Part shown: piece by piece, positions 54,880 through 63,968 of the stretch
How the letters are laid out: each line of letters starts with the position of its first letter
How positions within the stretch are numbered: the stretch's first letter is position 1
Source of the DNA: DATMER01 sp963844885
GTDB lineage: Bacteria; Acidobacteriota; Thermoanaerobaculia; Multivoradales; UBA5704
Direction of reading: 5' to 3'
Length of the DNA: 64,000 nt
Assembly (NCBI GenBank): GCA_963844885.1
Contig: CAWJQA010000017.1
Location: 195,012-259,011, forward strand
Notes under the pieces: generated by a model
Told to the model about the DNA's origin: nothing
What the model saw: the letters and a program-made list of their open reading frames with translations, nothing else
The model's database searches: none
Translations under genes and position numbers: made by a program

Positions 54880-56016
54880 TCAGCCCAGCGCCGCCAGCAT
54901 CCGGTCGATCTCCTCTTCCGTATTGTAGAAGTGGGGAGACACCCGGAACCGTCCGGCGCGGGCGGCGACTCCGATCCCCTGCTCGGCCAGGCGGCGGACG
55001 AGGTCGTCGGCGGCGTGTTGCGGGTGGACCGCGGTGACGATGCCCGAGGTTTCTCCCGGCTCGCGGGAGGAGATCAGCCGGAAGCCGCGCTCGGCGAGGC
55101 CCACGGCGGCGCGCTCGGTGAGGGTCAGAACACGACTCTCGACCTCTCCCTTCCCGGCTTCCAGGAGGATCTCCAGCGCCGCTCCCAGGGCGGTGATGCC
55201 ATAGCCGTTCAGGGTGCCGCTCTCGAAGCGCTTCGCGCCCTCGTTGAAGTCGACCCGGAACTCGGTCCAGCCGAGCTGGTCGCGCATCGAGCGCCAGCCG
55301 GACCGGGTGGGACGGAAGCGCTCCAGGATCCGGTCGGAGACGTAGAGCAGCCCGATCCCCTCCGGGCCGAGGAGCCACTTGTGGGCGGAGGCCACGGCCG
55401 CATCCACGAGGTCGCGCTCGACGTCCAGCTCCAGAGCGCCGAGCCCCTGGACGGCGTCCACGACCAGAAGGGCTCCGCGCTCGCGGCAGACCTGGCCGAT
55501 GCGCGCGAGGTTGCAGCGGTAGCCGCTGGCGTACTGGACCCAGGAGAGAGCCACCATGCGGGTACGGCCGTCGACGAGGGACAGCACCTCGTCGTCGTCC
55601 ACCCGGCCGTCCCGCTCCGCGACCCGCCGGTACTCGACGCCGTGATCGCGGAGGCGCATCCAGGGATAGACGTTCGAGGGGAAGTCGAGTGCGGCGCCGA
55701 TGACGTTGTCGCCCGGCTGCCAGTCCACGAAGCCCTCCGCGATGGCGGACAGGCCGGTGGAGGTGTTCTCGCAGAACGAGACCTCCCGGGCATCGCGGGC
55801 GCCGAGGAGCTTGGCGGCCAGGCCGCGCACCCGCTCGATCTCCCGGTTGCGATCGGCCCAGTGCTGGTCGCCGGAGAGGGAGACGTCCTCAGCCATCGCG
55901 GCCATCCGCCGGACCGCCCGGCGCGGCAGCGCCGCCACCGCCGCATGGTTCAGATACGCGAGCCGCTCCGTGACCGGAAACTCCTCGCGGAAACGCTTCA
56001 GTGTAGTCTCGTCCAT
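54880..56016 (-). CDS. PLP-dependent aminotransferase, class V (cysteine desulfurase-like fold)
   Basis: A 378-residue protein with the PLP lysine K213 in ASAHKWLLGPEG, D187 in LLVVDAVQGLGAL, and GLSAIAEGFVDWQPGDNVIG upstream. It is close to isopenicillin-N-epimerase/kynureninase-like class V members (R-rich tail GVAARAGRFRVSPHFYNTEE). ATG at 56016. It may act on a cysteine-like or alpha-amino substrate; no cysteine persulfide loop is evident. It lies 18 bp downstream of the M14 peptidase gene. Confidence 0.85.
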   Translation of the reverse strand: MDETTLKRFREEFPVTERLAYLNHAAVAALPRRAVRRMAAMAEDVSLSGDQHWADRNREIERVRGLAAKLLGARDAREVSFCENTSTGLSAIAEGFVDWQPGDNVIGAALDFPSNVYPWMRLRDHGVEYRRVAERDGRVDDDEVLSLVDGRTRMVALSWVQYASGYRCNLARIGQVCRERGALLVVDAVQGLGALELDVERDLVDAAVASAHKWLLGPEGIGLLYVSDRILERFRPTRSGWRSMRDQLGWTEFRVDFNEGAKRFESGTLNGYGITALGAALEILLEAGKGEVESRVLTLTERAAVGLAERGFRLISSREPGETSGIVTAVHPQHAADDLVRRLAEQGIGVAARAGRFRVSPHFYNTEEEIDRMLAALG

Positions 56017-56033
56017 GATTCCTCCTGCCTCCC

Positions 56034-58679
56034 TCAGAGATCCACTTTCTCCAGTCCCGCCAGGTAGAGGGCGTTCCAGAGGAGCTTGAACGTGCGGTGC
56101 GGCTGCGCCCGGTGCTGCGGACGGAAGCCGATCAGCACCACGCGCCCCTTGCCCACGGTGAGGTCCACCACGGCCGCCCGCTTCTCCAGCAGCTCGCCGC
56201 CCTTGAGATAGCCGCTCACCAGGATGTCCCGGGCGTCGTCCGGGTAGGAGGCCACCACCCGGCGGCCGATACGGGCGTCCGGCGGGCTGGTCTGGAAGGC
56301 CGGCGAGTCCGCGAAGTAGGCGGCCTCTTCGGTCTGCAGCCCGTGACTCAGAGGGCTCTCGGGGTCCATCCGGATGCGCAGCATCGAGCCCGGGCAGTTG
56401 AACTGCTCCGGCGTGGCCCGCGCCAGCACGTTCGTCACCGGCAGCCCCAGGAGGTCGATCACGTATTCGGACGATTCGTCCAGGGCCACGAGCGTGCCGC
56501 CGTCCTCCACCCACTTCTTGAGCCGGTCGCCGCCGCCCGTGCCGATCCCGCCGATCCCGCCGGCATACGGAGGCGGCAGCGGGCTCCAGGTGCGCCGGGC
56601 CTCGGGCGAGCCGGGCTCGCCGCGCTCCAGGATGTCCTTGTTTACGGCCGGCAGCAGGATCACGTCCACCTTCCCGCGGTAGGCCGCCGTCCGCATCTGC
56701 TCGTTGCTCAGGTTTTCGAACGGAAAGCCGTACTGCTCCAGCAGGAAACGGGTCCACCCCTCGTCGAGGCTCGCGACCCACGGCTTGTACAGGCCCACCC
56801 GCACGGGTTTCACCCGGAAGGCCGGACCCGTCGGCGCCCGCTCCAGGCCCCGCACCGGCACGTGCAGCTCCCGCGACAGGCGGGACAGATCGGCGGCCGG
56901 GATCGAGCCCGCCGGCAGGTAGAAGTCCCCGACCGCGGTTTTACCCTCGGGCGCGTCCGGCGCCTGCCGCAGCCAGTAGACGGTCTTGCCCGACCCGGTG
57001 AGCCGGTTCAGGGCGGTGAACGCCGAGTCGGCCGCGTGCGGGATGATCCAGCCGCCGGCCGATGCCGCCGATACGGCCACGTCGCCGCCCGGCCAGACCG
57101 GCTGGTCCACCGCGGCCAGGCTGCCGGCGATCCCGTCGATTTTCGTGCTCGATTCGTCCACCTCCACCCCCATGGCGATCGGGAGCGACCACGAGGTCAC
57201 GTCGTAGGGAGCCATGACCGGCCCGCCTTCGTAGGGGATCACCTCGGGGTAGCGCTGCGGCCGGAGCATGGTGAGCAGGAAGGCCCGGTATGGCTGCGCC
57301 GCCGGGATGACGTAGCTGCCGGCCGGGTAGACCTGCCGCCCCAGGGTGACCGGCGAGGCGGCACGCTCCACCCGGACGCCGTGGCGCAAAAGCAGCTCCA
57401 CCAGGAGCGCCGCCGCCACCGGGTCGCGCTGGCCTTCCGGGCCTTCCGGGATCACCCAGGCGTAGGGCGGCCCCGACCGGCCCGCGGCCGTAGCTGCCGA
57501 CGCCATGCGGTACGTGTTGAACAGCAGGCTCTCCCGGTAGGTCGCCGCGGATTCCAGGAAGCTGCGGGTCGCGACCAGCTCGTACTCGACGATGTCGCGC
57601 AGCCGCCACCAGCCGCCCGGCCAGGGGGAGGGGAAGTTGGAGCGGCGGCCGTACTCCGGCAGCCCCTTGACCCCGCCCCGCAGCTCGCCCGGCTCGATGT
57701 AGACCGGAGTGGCGACGTCGGCGCTCGCCACCTCGGTGAGCAGGCCGGTGACGTTCTTCCACCAGGCCGTGTTGCGGGTGCCGCCCGGCCAGTAGCTGTC
57801 GAAGATCATGTCGCTCCCCACGCCGAGCTTGCCCGCCTCCTCCAGGCGCATGCTCATCCCGGTGCCGAGCAGGTCGGCGGTGCGGAAGATCAGCGAATCG
57901 ACCTCCGGGGCCAGGGGGTCGGCCTGGGGCGGCACGAACATCCGCGGACCGGTGGCGCCCATCTGGTGCTCGTCGAGGAAGATCTGCGGGTGCCAGCGAT
58001 GGTAGAGGACGCCGTTGACCGCCCGGCTCTCCTTCTGGGTGAGCATGTAATAGTCGCGGTTGTCGTCGTGACCCACGTAGGGGTGGTAGAGCCACGGCAT
58101 GTCGCCGCCTTCGTAGGGCGTGCCCACGTATTTGTTGTACCAGTCGACGACCATCACCTGCCCGTCCGGATTGATCGACGGCATCAGGAGGAGGATGGCG
58201 GAGTCGAGCCAGGCGAGCATCTTCGGGTCGCTCGTGGTGGCGACGCCGTACACGAATTCCAGCGTCATCTGGGTCGAGCCGACCTCGGTGGAGTGGATGG
58301 AGCAGGTGACCATCGCGATGGTCTTGCCCTCCGTCACCAGGGCGCGGGCCTCGTCCTCGGAGAGCCCCTCGGGATCGGCGAGGCGGCGGGCGATCTCCCG
58401 GTAGCGGTCGAGGTTGCGCTGGTTCGCTTCGGAGGTCAGGATCACGACCGGCATGTCGTTGCCGAGGGTCGAGGTTCCCGCCGACTCGATGCTCACCCGG
58501 TCCGAGGCGGCGTCGACGAGACGCAGGTATTCGACGACCTTCGGCCAGGGCGCGAGCCAGCGGTCGTCTCCGACCCGGTGGCCGAGGAAGCTTTCGGGGG
58601 TGGGGACCTCGGCGGCCCGCGACAGGACGGGGAAGGCCAGGATCAGGACGGTGGCGGATAGGGCAAGATGTCTGCGCAT
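56034..58679 (-). CDS. Secreted M14-family zinc carboxypeptidase
   Basis: An 881-residue protein with a signal peptide (LALSATVLILAFPVLSRAA). The zinc-binding HSTE (H129 and E132, HxxE) sits in CSIHSTEVGSTQM, with H238 in FLDEHQMG as third ligand. The C-terminal two thirds include a PSINPDGQVMV block, then beta-rich domains and a GATase-like stretch (ENLSNEQMRTAAYRGKVDVI). It would trim peptides in the periplasm or outside the cell. The aminotransferase gene follows by 18 bp. Confidence 0.85.
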   Translation of the reverse strand: MRRHLALSATVLILAFPVLSRAAEVPTPESFLGHRVGDDRWLAPWPKVVEYLRLVDAASDRVSIESAGTSTLGNDMPVVILTSEANQRNLDRYREIARRLADPEGLSEDEARALVTEGKTIAMVTCSIHSTEVGSTQMTLEFVYGVATTSDPKMLAWLDSAILLLMPSINPDGQVMVVDWYNKYVGTPYEGGDMPWLYHPYVGHDDNRDYYMLTQKESRAVNGVLYHRWHPQIFLDEHQMGATGPRMFVPPQADPLAPEVDSLIFRTADLLGTGMSMRLEEAGKLGVGSDMIFDSYWPGGTRNTAWWKNVTGLLTEVASADVATPVYIEPGELRGGVKGLPEYGRRSNFPSPWPGGWWRLRDIVEYELVATRSFLESAATYRESLLFNTYRMASAATAAGRSGPPYAWVIPEGPEGQRDPVAAALLVELLLRHGVRVERAASPVTLGRQVYPAGSYVIPAAQPYRAFLLTMLRPQRYPEVIPYEGGPVMAPYDVTSWSLPIAMGVEVDESSTKIDGIAGSLAAVDQPVWPGGDVAVSAASAGGWIIPHAADSAFTALNRLTGSGKTVYWLRQAPDAPEGKTAVGDFYLPAGSIPAADLSRLSRELHVPVRGLERAPTGPAFRVKPVRVGLYKPWVASLDEGWTRFLLEQYGFPFENLSNEQMRTAAYRGKVDVILLPAVNKDILERGEPGSPEARRTWSPLPPPYAGGIGGIGTGGGDRLKKWVEDGGTLVALDESSEYVIDLLGLPVTNVLARATPEQFNCPGSMLRIRMDPESPLSHGLQTEEAAYFADSPAFQTSPPDARIGRRVVASYPDDARDILVSGYLKGGELLEKRAAVVDLTVGKGRVVLIGFRPQHRAQPHRTFKLLWNALYLAGLEKVDL

Positions 58680-58793
58680 GGCGGCAGGAGTTTACAACTC
58701 CGGGCATGGTAGAGGGCTTGCTTTTGTTACCCACATGATACCCTCGGGCGTCCCCGCCCGCGGGTGTCCTTGAATCAGGACGAAACCAAGCTC

Positions 58794-59483
58794 ATGAACC
58801 GTCTCCGCATCCTCGTTCCCGGCCTCCTTGCCGCCCTGCTCCTGGTGCCGGCGCTCGGCAGCCATGCCGGCGATGCCGAGGAGCAGCCGCGGAACGAGGA
58901 GTTCCGCTACCGCTGGCAGCTCAAGAACTTCGTCGGCGCGCTGGCCGGCCTGTTCTTTCCCAACCAGGGCGAAGGCTCCCTCACCTTCCGCCAGTCCAAC
59001 GGACATCTGAAGAGCGAGCTGATCATCACCTCGGCCCAGAGCGAGGGCGGGTATTTCCGCTACGGATCGGAGATCGAGATCGCCACCCTGCAGCCGATCC
59101 GCGCCTGGAGCGCCTACTCGTGGCGCGGCGACTCCAAGTTGAAGAACGAGCCGGTCGACCAGCGGGGAGTCCTCGACATGGCGGCCGGCATCTACGCCAT
59201 CCGCACCGATCCGCCCACCAAGCCCCGCCGGATGGAGATCTGGTCCGACGGCAAGATCTACCCCGTGGTGGTGATCCCCCTGGGGATCGAGATCCGCAAC
59301 CTGCCCGGCGGCAAGGTCCCGGCCCGCCATTTCTCGATCCGGGGCGTCCAGTTGCAGGGCGCGCGCCGCTGGAAGGGAAGGCTCGATCTCTGGCTCACCC
59401 CCGACGATGCGGCCACGCCGGTCGAGATCCTGATCTCCCGCAACCTCGCCGACGTCCGCATGGAGCTGATGCCGTCCCCCTAG
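58794..59483 (+). CDS. DUF3108-like secreted protein
   Basis: A 229-residue protein; ATG at 58794 begins a signal peptide (LRILVPGLLAALLLVPALGS). The mature part is beta-rich (EEFRYRWQLKNFVGALAGLF, SEIEIATLQPIRAWSAYSWR, GGKVPARHFSIRGVQLQGAR, LDLWLTPDDAATPVEILISR), fitting the DUF3108 fold of outer-membrane-associated periplasmic proteins. Function not established. It is 56 bp upstream of sodC on the same strand. Confidence 0.75.
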   Translation: MNRLRILVPGLLAALLLVPALGSHAGDAEEQPRNEEFRYRWQLKNFVGALAGLFFPNQGEGSLTFRQSNGHLKSELIITSAQSEGGYFRYGSEIEIATLQPIRAWSAYSWRGDSKLKNEPVDQRGVLDMAAGIYAIRTDPPTKPRRMEIWSDGKIYPVVVIPLGIEIRNLPGGKVPARHFSIRGVQLQGARRWKGRLDLWLTPDDAATPVEILISRNLADVRMELMPSP

Positions 59484-59539
59484 TTTCCGGTATCGTCCCC
59501 GTTTGGATGCAGGTCAACCCACAAGGGAGGAAATGCAGC

Positions 59540-60109
59540 ATGAATCGCTTCAAGTCCCGTTGGATGGTAGCGTCCCTCGCCCTGGCCGTTTCCCTGGGCT
59601 TCCTGACGGCGGCGCAGGCCGAAACACCCGACAAGGCCGCCAAGAGCGTCAAGGTCAAGCTCCAGGGCGCTCCGGCCGACACCGATTTCGCCGGCACGCT
59701 GACGATCACCCCGGAAGGCAACGGCGTCCGCATCGTCGCCGACGTCGCGGGCGTGGACAAGGACGGCAAGCACGGCCTCCACGTCCATGAGAACGGCATG
59801 TGCGAGCACCACCCGGCCGGCGACGCCGCCAAGCCGTTCTCGACGGCCGGCGGCCATTTCAATCCGGGCGGCGCCGCGCACGCCTGCCCCCCGACCGATC
59901 CGCGCCACGCGGGCGACCTCGGCAACATCGAGGTCTCCGGCGGCAAGGGCCACCTGGAGCTGTTCGTCGCCAACCTGACGCTGGACCAGCTCATGGGCAA
60001 GGCGATCATCCTCCACGGCGGTGAGGACGACTGCACCACGCAGCCGACCGGCAACTCGGGCGACCGGATCGCCTGCGGCGTGGTGGCCGAAGCGACGGGG
60101 GGCTACTAG
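59540..60109 (+). CDS. sodC: Periplasmic Cu/Zn superoxide dismutase
   Basis: A 189-residue protein with signal peptide (WMVASLALAVSLGFLTAAQA). Metal ligands are in place: HGLHVHENGMCEH, GGHFNPGGAAHACP, HAGDLGNIEV and ILHGGEDDC, and the cysteine pair. GGAGG lies 10 bp before the ATG at 59540. It dismutates superoxide in the periplasm, using Cu and Zn. The next gene starts 4 bp later. Confidence 0.94.
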   Translation: MNRFKSRWMVASLALAVSLGFLTAAQAETPDKAAKSVKVKLQGAPADTDFAGTLTITPEGNGVRIVADVAGVDKDGKHGLHVHENGMCEHHPAGDAAKPFSTAGGHFNPGGAAHACPPTDPRHAGDLGNIEVSGGKGHLELFVANLTLDQLMGKAIILHGGEDDCTTQPTGNSGDRIACGVVAEATGGY

Positions 60110-60113
60110 CGGC

Positions 60114-61364
60114 ATGACGCGGCGCGCGCTCTTCGCCATCCCTGTCGCCATCTTCCTGGCCGCGGCAGCGGGGAGCGCGCCCGGCGGGCTCGATCCGCTC
60201 GACTCTCCGGCCGGCCCGGGTTCCATGGCACCCAGCCTGGTATCGGCCGGCCATGACATTCTTCTCACCTGGCTGGAGCCGCTCTCCCCGGCCACCCCCG
60301 GCAAATCGCCCGCCGCGCCCGTCGCGCCCGTCGCGCCCGCTGGACACCGTCTCCGGATCTCGCGCCTCTCGGGAGGCCGGTGGTCGGCGCCGGCGACGGT
60401 GGCCTCCGGCCCGGGCTTCTTCGCCAACTGGGCGGATTTTCCGTCCGTCGCCCTGGCCCCGGACGGCTCCCTGACCGCGCACTGGCTGGCGAAGACCGGG
60501 GATGACACGTATGCCTACGGCATCTTCCACGCCCGCTCCACCGACGGCGGAGCCACCTGGAAGGAGATGGGTCTCCTGCACGACGACCGCATCCAGGCCG
60601 AGCACGGCTTCGTCTCCTGGGTGGCCGAGGGCAAGGGCCTCCGCGCCTTCTGGCTCGACGGCCGCCTGACCGCCAAGGGCGGCCCCATGACGCTGCGCAC
60701 CACGGTTCTGGAGGGTGGCCCCCCTCGTCCCTCCGAGCTTCTGGACGACCGCGTCTGCGACTGCTGCCAGACCGACGCCGCGCTGGCCGCGGACGGTCCG
60801 GTGGTGGTCTACCGCGACCGCACGGCCGAGGAGGTCCGGGATATCTACGTGAAGCGCCGAATATTCGCGGGCACCGCGGGCACGGCGGGCTGGAGCAAGC
60901 CGGTCCGGGTGGGTGCCGACAACTGGCGGATTCCCGGCTGTCCGGTGAACGGTCCGGCCATCGCCGCCGCGGGCAAGAGCGTGGCCGTGGCCTGGTTCAC
61001 GGGAGCCCCGCCGGGACCCCGGGTGCAAGTGGCGTTCTCGGCGGACGGCGGCGCCACCTTCGGCAAGCCGGTGCTCGTGGACGGCGAGAAGCCGCTCGGC
61101 CGGCTGGATCTGGTGCTCGACGGAGAAGGGAACGCCCTGGTGAGTTGGTTGGCCCTGAACGAGAAGAACGCGGATCTCCGCCTGCGCCGGGTGAGCCCGG
61201 CCGGGAAGGCCGAGCCGCCGGTGACGCTCGCCACGACCAGCGCCGCCCGCTCCGGAGGGGTTCCCCGGCTGGCAGTGGCCGCCGGCCGGCTCTATGTGGC
61301 CTGGGTGGACGACTCGGAGGCCGGGCGGCGGGTGCGGGTGGGGGTGAGAAGTCTCGGCTCCTGA
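60114..61364 (+). CDS. Secreted BNR/sialidase-like beta-propeller protein
   Basis: A 416-residue protein with a signal peptide (AIPVAIFLAAAAGSAPGG). Blades with Asp-box-like repeats occur (FHARSTDGGATWKEM, VAFSADGGATFGKPV). An unusual CDCC cluster (RVCDCCQTDAAL) lies near residue 220. No full sialidase active site (Arg triad with Tyr-Glu) was found. It starts 4 bp after sodC, so the genes are likely co-transcribed. Binding or copper-related role is speculative. Confidence 0.72.
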   Translation: MTRRALFAIPVAIFLAAAAGSAPGGLDPLDSPAGPGSMAPSLVSAGHDILLTWLEPLSPATPGKSPAAPVAPVAPAGHRLRISRLSGGRWSAPATVASGPGFFANWADFPSVALAPDGSLTAHWLAKTGDDTYAYGIFHARSTDGGATWKEMGLLHDDRIQAEHGFVSWVAEGKGLRAFWLDGRLTAKGGPMTLRTTVLEGGPPRPSELLDDRVCDCCQTDAALAADGPVVVYRDRTAEEVRDIYVKRRIFAGTAGTAGWSKPVRVGADNWRIPGCPVNGPAIAAAGKSVAVAWFTGAPPGPRVQVAFSADGGATFGKPVLVDGEKPLGRLDLVLDGEGNALVSWLALNEKNADLRLRRVSPAGKAEPPVTLATTSAARSGGVPRLAVAAGRLYVAWVDDSEAGRRVRVGVRSLGS

Positions 61365-61421
61365 TCCGGCCCCCCGGCCCCATACGGCAACCACCGGCAT
61401 GACATGGCCGTCACAATTGTA

Positions 61422-61444
61422 GGGGCAGGCCTTGTGCCTGCCCC
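61422..61444. repeat. GGGGCAGGC/GCCTGCCCC stem-loop
   Basis: Perfect 9-bp arms around CTTGT. This motif resembles a widespread intergenic REP-like element of GC-rich genomes. It lies between the BNR gene and the DHFR-like gene. Confidence 0.7.
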
Positions 61445-61523
61445 CTTGCCACCACAGGGGCAACCAATCGGACCTCTTCGGACCGACGGAGGCCTTGGAC
61501 TCGGCGGCCGTCGCGTCGTCGAA

Positions 61524-62105
61524 CTATCCGGTCTTCAAAGGCCCGGCGACCTTGTAAGTACTGAGGACGATGCCGGACGGCATTGCTTTCGTGCTGACGA
61601 GCTCGAATGAGCGTGGCGGGGTTCCCTCCGCAAAGAAGCGCTTCCCCGTGCCCAACAGGACCGGATAGACGGCCAGCACGACTTCATCCGCAAGCCCATG
61701 TTCGAGCAGCGTCGATGTCAGCGTGGAGCTACCCGAGAGGATAAGGTCCGGGCCGTCCTGCGACTTGATGCGGCGAATGCCCTCGACGACGTCCGGTCCA
61801 AGGCCCTCGAACGGGCCCCATTCAAGGCTCTCCGGACGGTGGGTAGCGATAAATTTTGTTGCCGCATTGAGGCGGTCCGCAATCGGACTGCTCGGCGCCT
61901 TTGGCCAGAAGCCCGACCAGCTATCGTAGGTGCGACGGCCAAGCAACAGATCGAAGCTCTCGCCATGCGCGGCCATGATTGCCTCCCGGCCAGCGGGGGT
62001 CCGATAGGGCGCGGTCCAGTCGCCGTAGGGGAAGTCGCCGTCTTCGCCGGAGACCTGGATCACGCCGTCCAGCGAGATGTGTTCGATGATTTTGAGCCTT
62101 CTCAT
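61524..62105 (-). CDS. Dihydrofolate reductase-like (RibD C-terminal domain) protein
   Basis: A 193-residue protein of the DHFR/RibD-C fold: MRRLKIIEHISLDGVIQVSG, FDLLLGRRTYDSWSGFW, ATKFIATHRPESLEWGPFEG, DLILSGSSTLTSTLLEHGLA, VLAVYPVLLGTGKRFFAEG. These proteins are usually NADPH-binding reductases of unknown substrate. ATG at 62105; the longer frame upstream is unlikely. The 62106-62535 gap beyond it holds no gene that I can support. Confidence 0.85.
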   Translation of the reverse strand: MRRLKIIEHISLDGVIQVSGEDGDFPYGDWTAPYRTPAGREAIMAAHGESFDLLLGRRTYDSWSGFWPKAPSSPIADRLNAATKFIATHRPESLEWGPFEGLGPDVVEGIRRIKSQDGPDLILSGSSTLTSTLLEHGLADEVVLAVYPVLLGTGKRFFAEGTPPRSFELVSTKAMPSGIVLSTYKVAGPLKTG

Positions 62106-62535
62106 TTGAGTCTCCGTGTTCTGGGGTATCAACACCCTGCCGCCCCGGGGTGCAGGAGCTCGCCTCCAGCCTCCAGTGCGAACGTTGGGTCGACTGGAAT
62201 GTGATAGGCTCGACTCCGCGCTGCTCCAGCTTATCACCCCACCACCTCAGTTCTTCATCATCCCCTTGATGACATTCGCGGGCCGTTTTCCGTCTCTATA
62301 TAGGCATGGCCCGAAGTGTGCGCTTTGTGCCCAGGAGCTTTTCCGACCCAACGCGCCGGATAGGGCGAAGCCTGCTTTCTGAGCTGATTTAACGGTCAGC
62401 GAGCCTCGTTTCAGGCGCCCGCGGAAAGCTGGATTCGAGCTCCCGCTCCCCAAAACTACAGCGGTAGTCGGTCCGCGAAGAGATCACGGCCATCAAATCG
62501 AGCGCTCTGCCGCTGAAGTTGCGCCCCGACTCTTT

Positions 62536-63165
62536 TCACTTGCTCTGGCACTTATTCCCGGAACGCGTCGATCCGCCGGACGGTACCAGCACGCGCAGAC
62601 CGTCTAGCTCATCCACCACAAGGGCGTCGGCCGGATGTTGAAGGACCACAGCGGCAATCCACGCATCTGCGTTGGCGGCGCTCGCATTCACAACTCCCCA
62701 CAAAGCTACGTACCAGACCATCGACGTGCCCGCCAGCAACCCGATGCCCGCGCAGGCCAGCAGACTGAGGCCGACCAACGGCCCGAGTACGACGATCAAG
62801 TATTGGCGACGGGTGAACGTGTACCCTGGGGCTTTGGCATAGAACATCCCGCCTCGCGCATAGAAGCCGTACCGTGGTCTGGCGCCGAACACTCGCATTA
62901 GAAGGCCGTGCATGCACTCGTGGACGGCTAGCACGCCGACGATGCCGATCACGAAGAGGACGCTATCGCGAGCGCCCCAAGCCAACTTGGGTGCCTTCCC
63001 AACGTGCTGAGCCATCCAGACGAAAGCCAGGCCGAACATTGCTGCAAGCGGCAGTGCCAGCAAGTTGATCTTGACCAGGCGACCGGATCCGTCACGGACT
63101 CGCCAGTACAGCGCTTGGGTGTAGGTGGCGGATGGCCTGCCTGACGGCGAGCTTGAAGTGGTCAC
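62536..63165 (-). CDS. Membrane zinc metallopeptidase-like protein (DUF3267)
   Basis: A 209-residue protein with four hydrophobic segments and HExxH in VLAVHECMHGLLMRV (H82, E83, H86), followed by FYARGGMFYAKAPGYTFTRR and YLIVVLGPLVGLSLLACAGI, as in DUF3267 proteins. It is probably an intramembrane or membrane-anchored zinc peptidase. It lies downstream (minus strand) of the attC site and may be the body of the next integron cassette, but no attC was found at its own 3' side. Confidence 0.75.
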   Translation of the reverse strand: MTTSSSPSGRPSATYTQALYWRVRDGSGRLVKINLLALPLAAMFGLAFVWMAQHVGKAPKLAWGARDSVLFVIGIVGVLAVHECMHGLLMRVFGARPRYGFYARGGMFYAKAPGYTFTRRQYLIVVLGPLVGLSLLACAGIGLLAGTSMVWYVALWGVVNASAANADAWIAAVVLQHPADALVVDELDGLRVLVPSGGSTRSGNKCQSK

Positions 63166-63276
63166 GATGACCTCACTGTAGGACCACCCTTCGGTCCGTG
63201 AAAAGGACTACCCGACCGACCACCTGTGGCCTTCTGGTGGGGTGGAGTATGGCTTCGACAGCCTGCTTTAGATGCT

Positions 63277-63340
63277 GGCTAACGTTTGAGCTCAGGCCGC
63301 GGCCCGTCAGGGCCGTCGCGCCTGCAGCGAATGGTTAGAC
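63277..63340 (-). other. Integron attC recombination site
   Basis: On the minus strand it begins GTCTAAC (RYYYAAC core) and ends GTTAGCC (one mismatch from GTTRRRY). In between the imperfect inverted repeat typical of attC is seen: ATTCGCTGCAGGC on one side and GGCCTGAGCTCAAAC on the other, with an inner stem GGCCC/GGGCC. It lies immediately 3' of the methyltransferase gene, the normal place for an attC in a cassette. Confidence 0.85.
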
Positions 63341-63347
63341 CCGCACA

Positions 63348-63968
63348 CTACGTACCAACCTTGCGGCAGAAGCAATAAACGAATTTCTGCTCATTGCCGC
63401 CCGGCGTGTGGTGCGACTCTTTTTCATGGCCAAGAAGCAGAAACGGCTCTCCGAACTCTGCGTGAAGTTCACTTGCCCCATAACGCATTACCGGAAGCCC
63501 GCTGCATTTGGTTGGGCCATCTTCTGCGAATGTTGCTACGATGACGAGGCCGCCAGGCTTAACGGAGCGCAGAACCGCCTGCACATATGCGGCTCGCTCG
63601 GCAGCCGTGGTTAGAAAGTGAAATACGGCTCTGTCATGCCAAACGTCGAACTCATGAACAGGAAGCTTTGCCTCTAGAGCATTGGCCTCAACCCACTTCA
63701 CACCCGAAGCGCGAGCACCAACCCGCGCCTTTGCAGTAGAAAGTGCGGCACCAGACAAATCTAAAACCGTCACCCGCTCATAGCCGTTAGACAAGAGATC
63801 ATCGACGAGCGTCGAGGCACCGCCACCAACGTCAATGATTGAAGCAGTACATGGAACACCAGCATCACGAATTAACTTGAGGGAAAGTTCCGCATGCTCC
63901 TGAAACCAACTGACCTCATCTGTGGCCTTGGTTGAGTAAACATTTTCCCAATGTTCCTTCGATTGCAT
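63348..63968 (-). CDS. Class I SAM-dependent methyltransferase in an integron cassette
   Basis: A 206-residue protein: motif I SIIDVGGGASTLVDDLL, motif II-like VTVLDLSGAALSTAKARV, then FDVWHDRAVFHFLT and GGLVIVATF, a typical Methyltransf_11/25-type fold. Substrate unknown. AGGAGGG precedes the ATG at 63968. An attC follows its 3' end; the bases at 63996-64000 (minus strand TAGAC) look like the truncated GTTAGAC end of the preceding cassette's attC. Composition is near 50% GC, well below the chromosome. Confidence 0.85.
   Translation of the reverse strand: MQSKEHWENVYSTKATDEVSWFQEHAELSLKLIRDAGVPCTASIIDVGGGASTLVDDLLSNGYERVTVLDLSGAALSTAKARVGARASGVKWVEANALEAKLPVHEFDVWHDRAVFHFLTTAAERAAYVQAVLRSVKPGGLVIVATFAEDGPTKCSGLPVMRYGASELHAEFGEPFLLLGHEKESHHTPGGNEQKFVYCFCRKVGT

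Noticed and set aside
56097..58661. An 854-codon plus-strand open frame
   Set aside because: It is antisense to the M14 peptidase gene, is rich in Arg/His/Gly/Asp with no domain, and arises from the GC-rich codon bias.
60114..61364. Active sialidase
   Set aside because: Only Asp-box-like blades are visible; the Arg triad and Tyr-Glu pair of sialidases were not found.
62247..62453. Possible 68-residue minus-strand gene, or a tRNA-like 3' end (ATTCGAGCTCCCGCT)
   Set aside because: No ribosome site, no conserved motif, and no cloverleaf could be folded around the TTCGA-like sequence.
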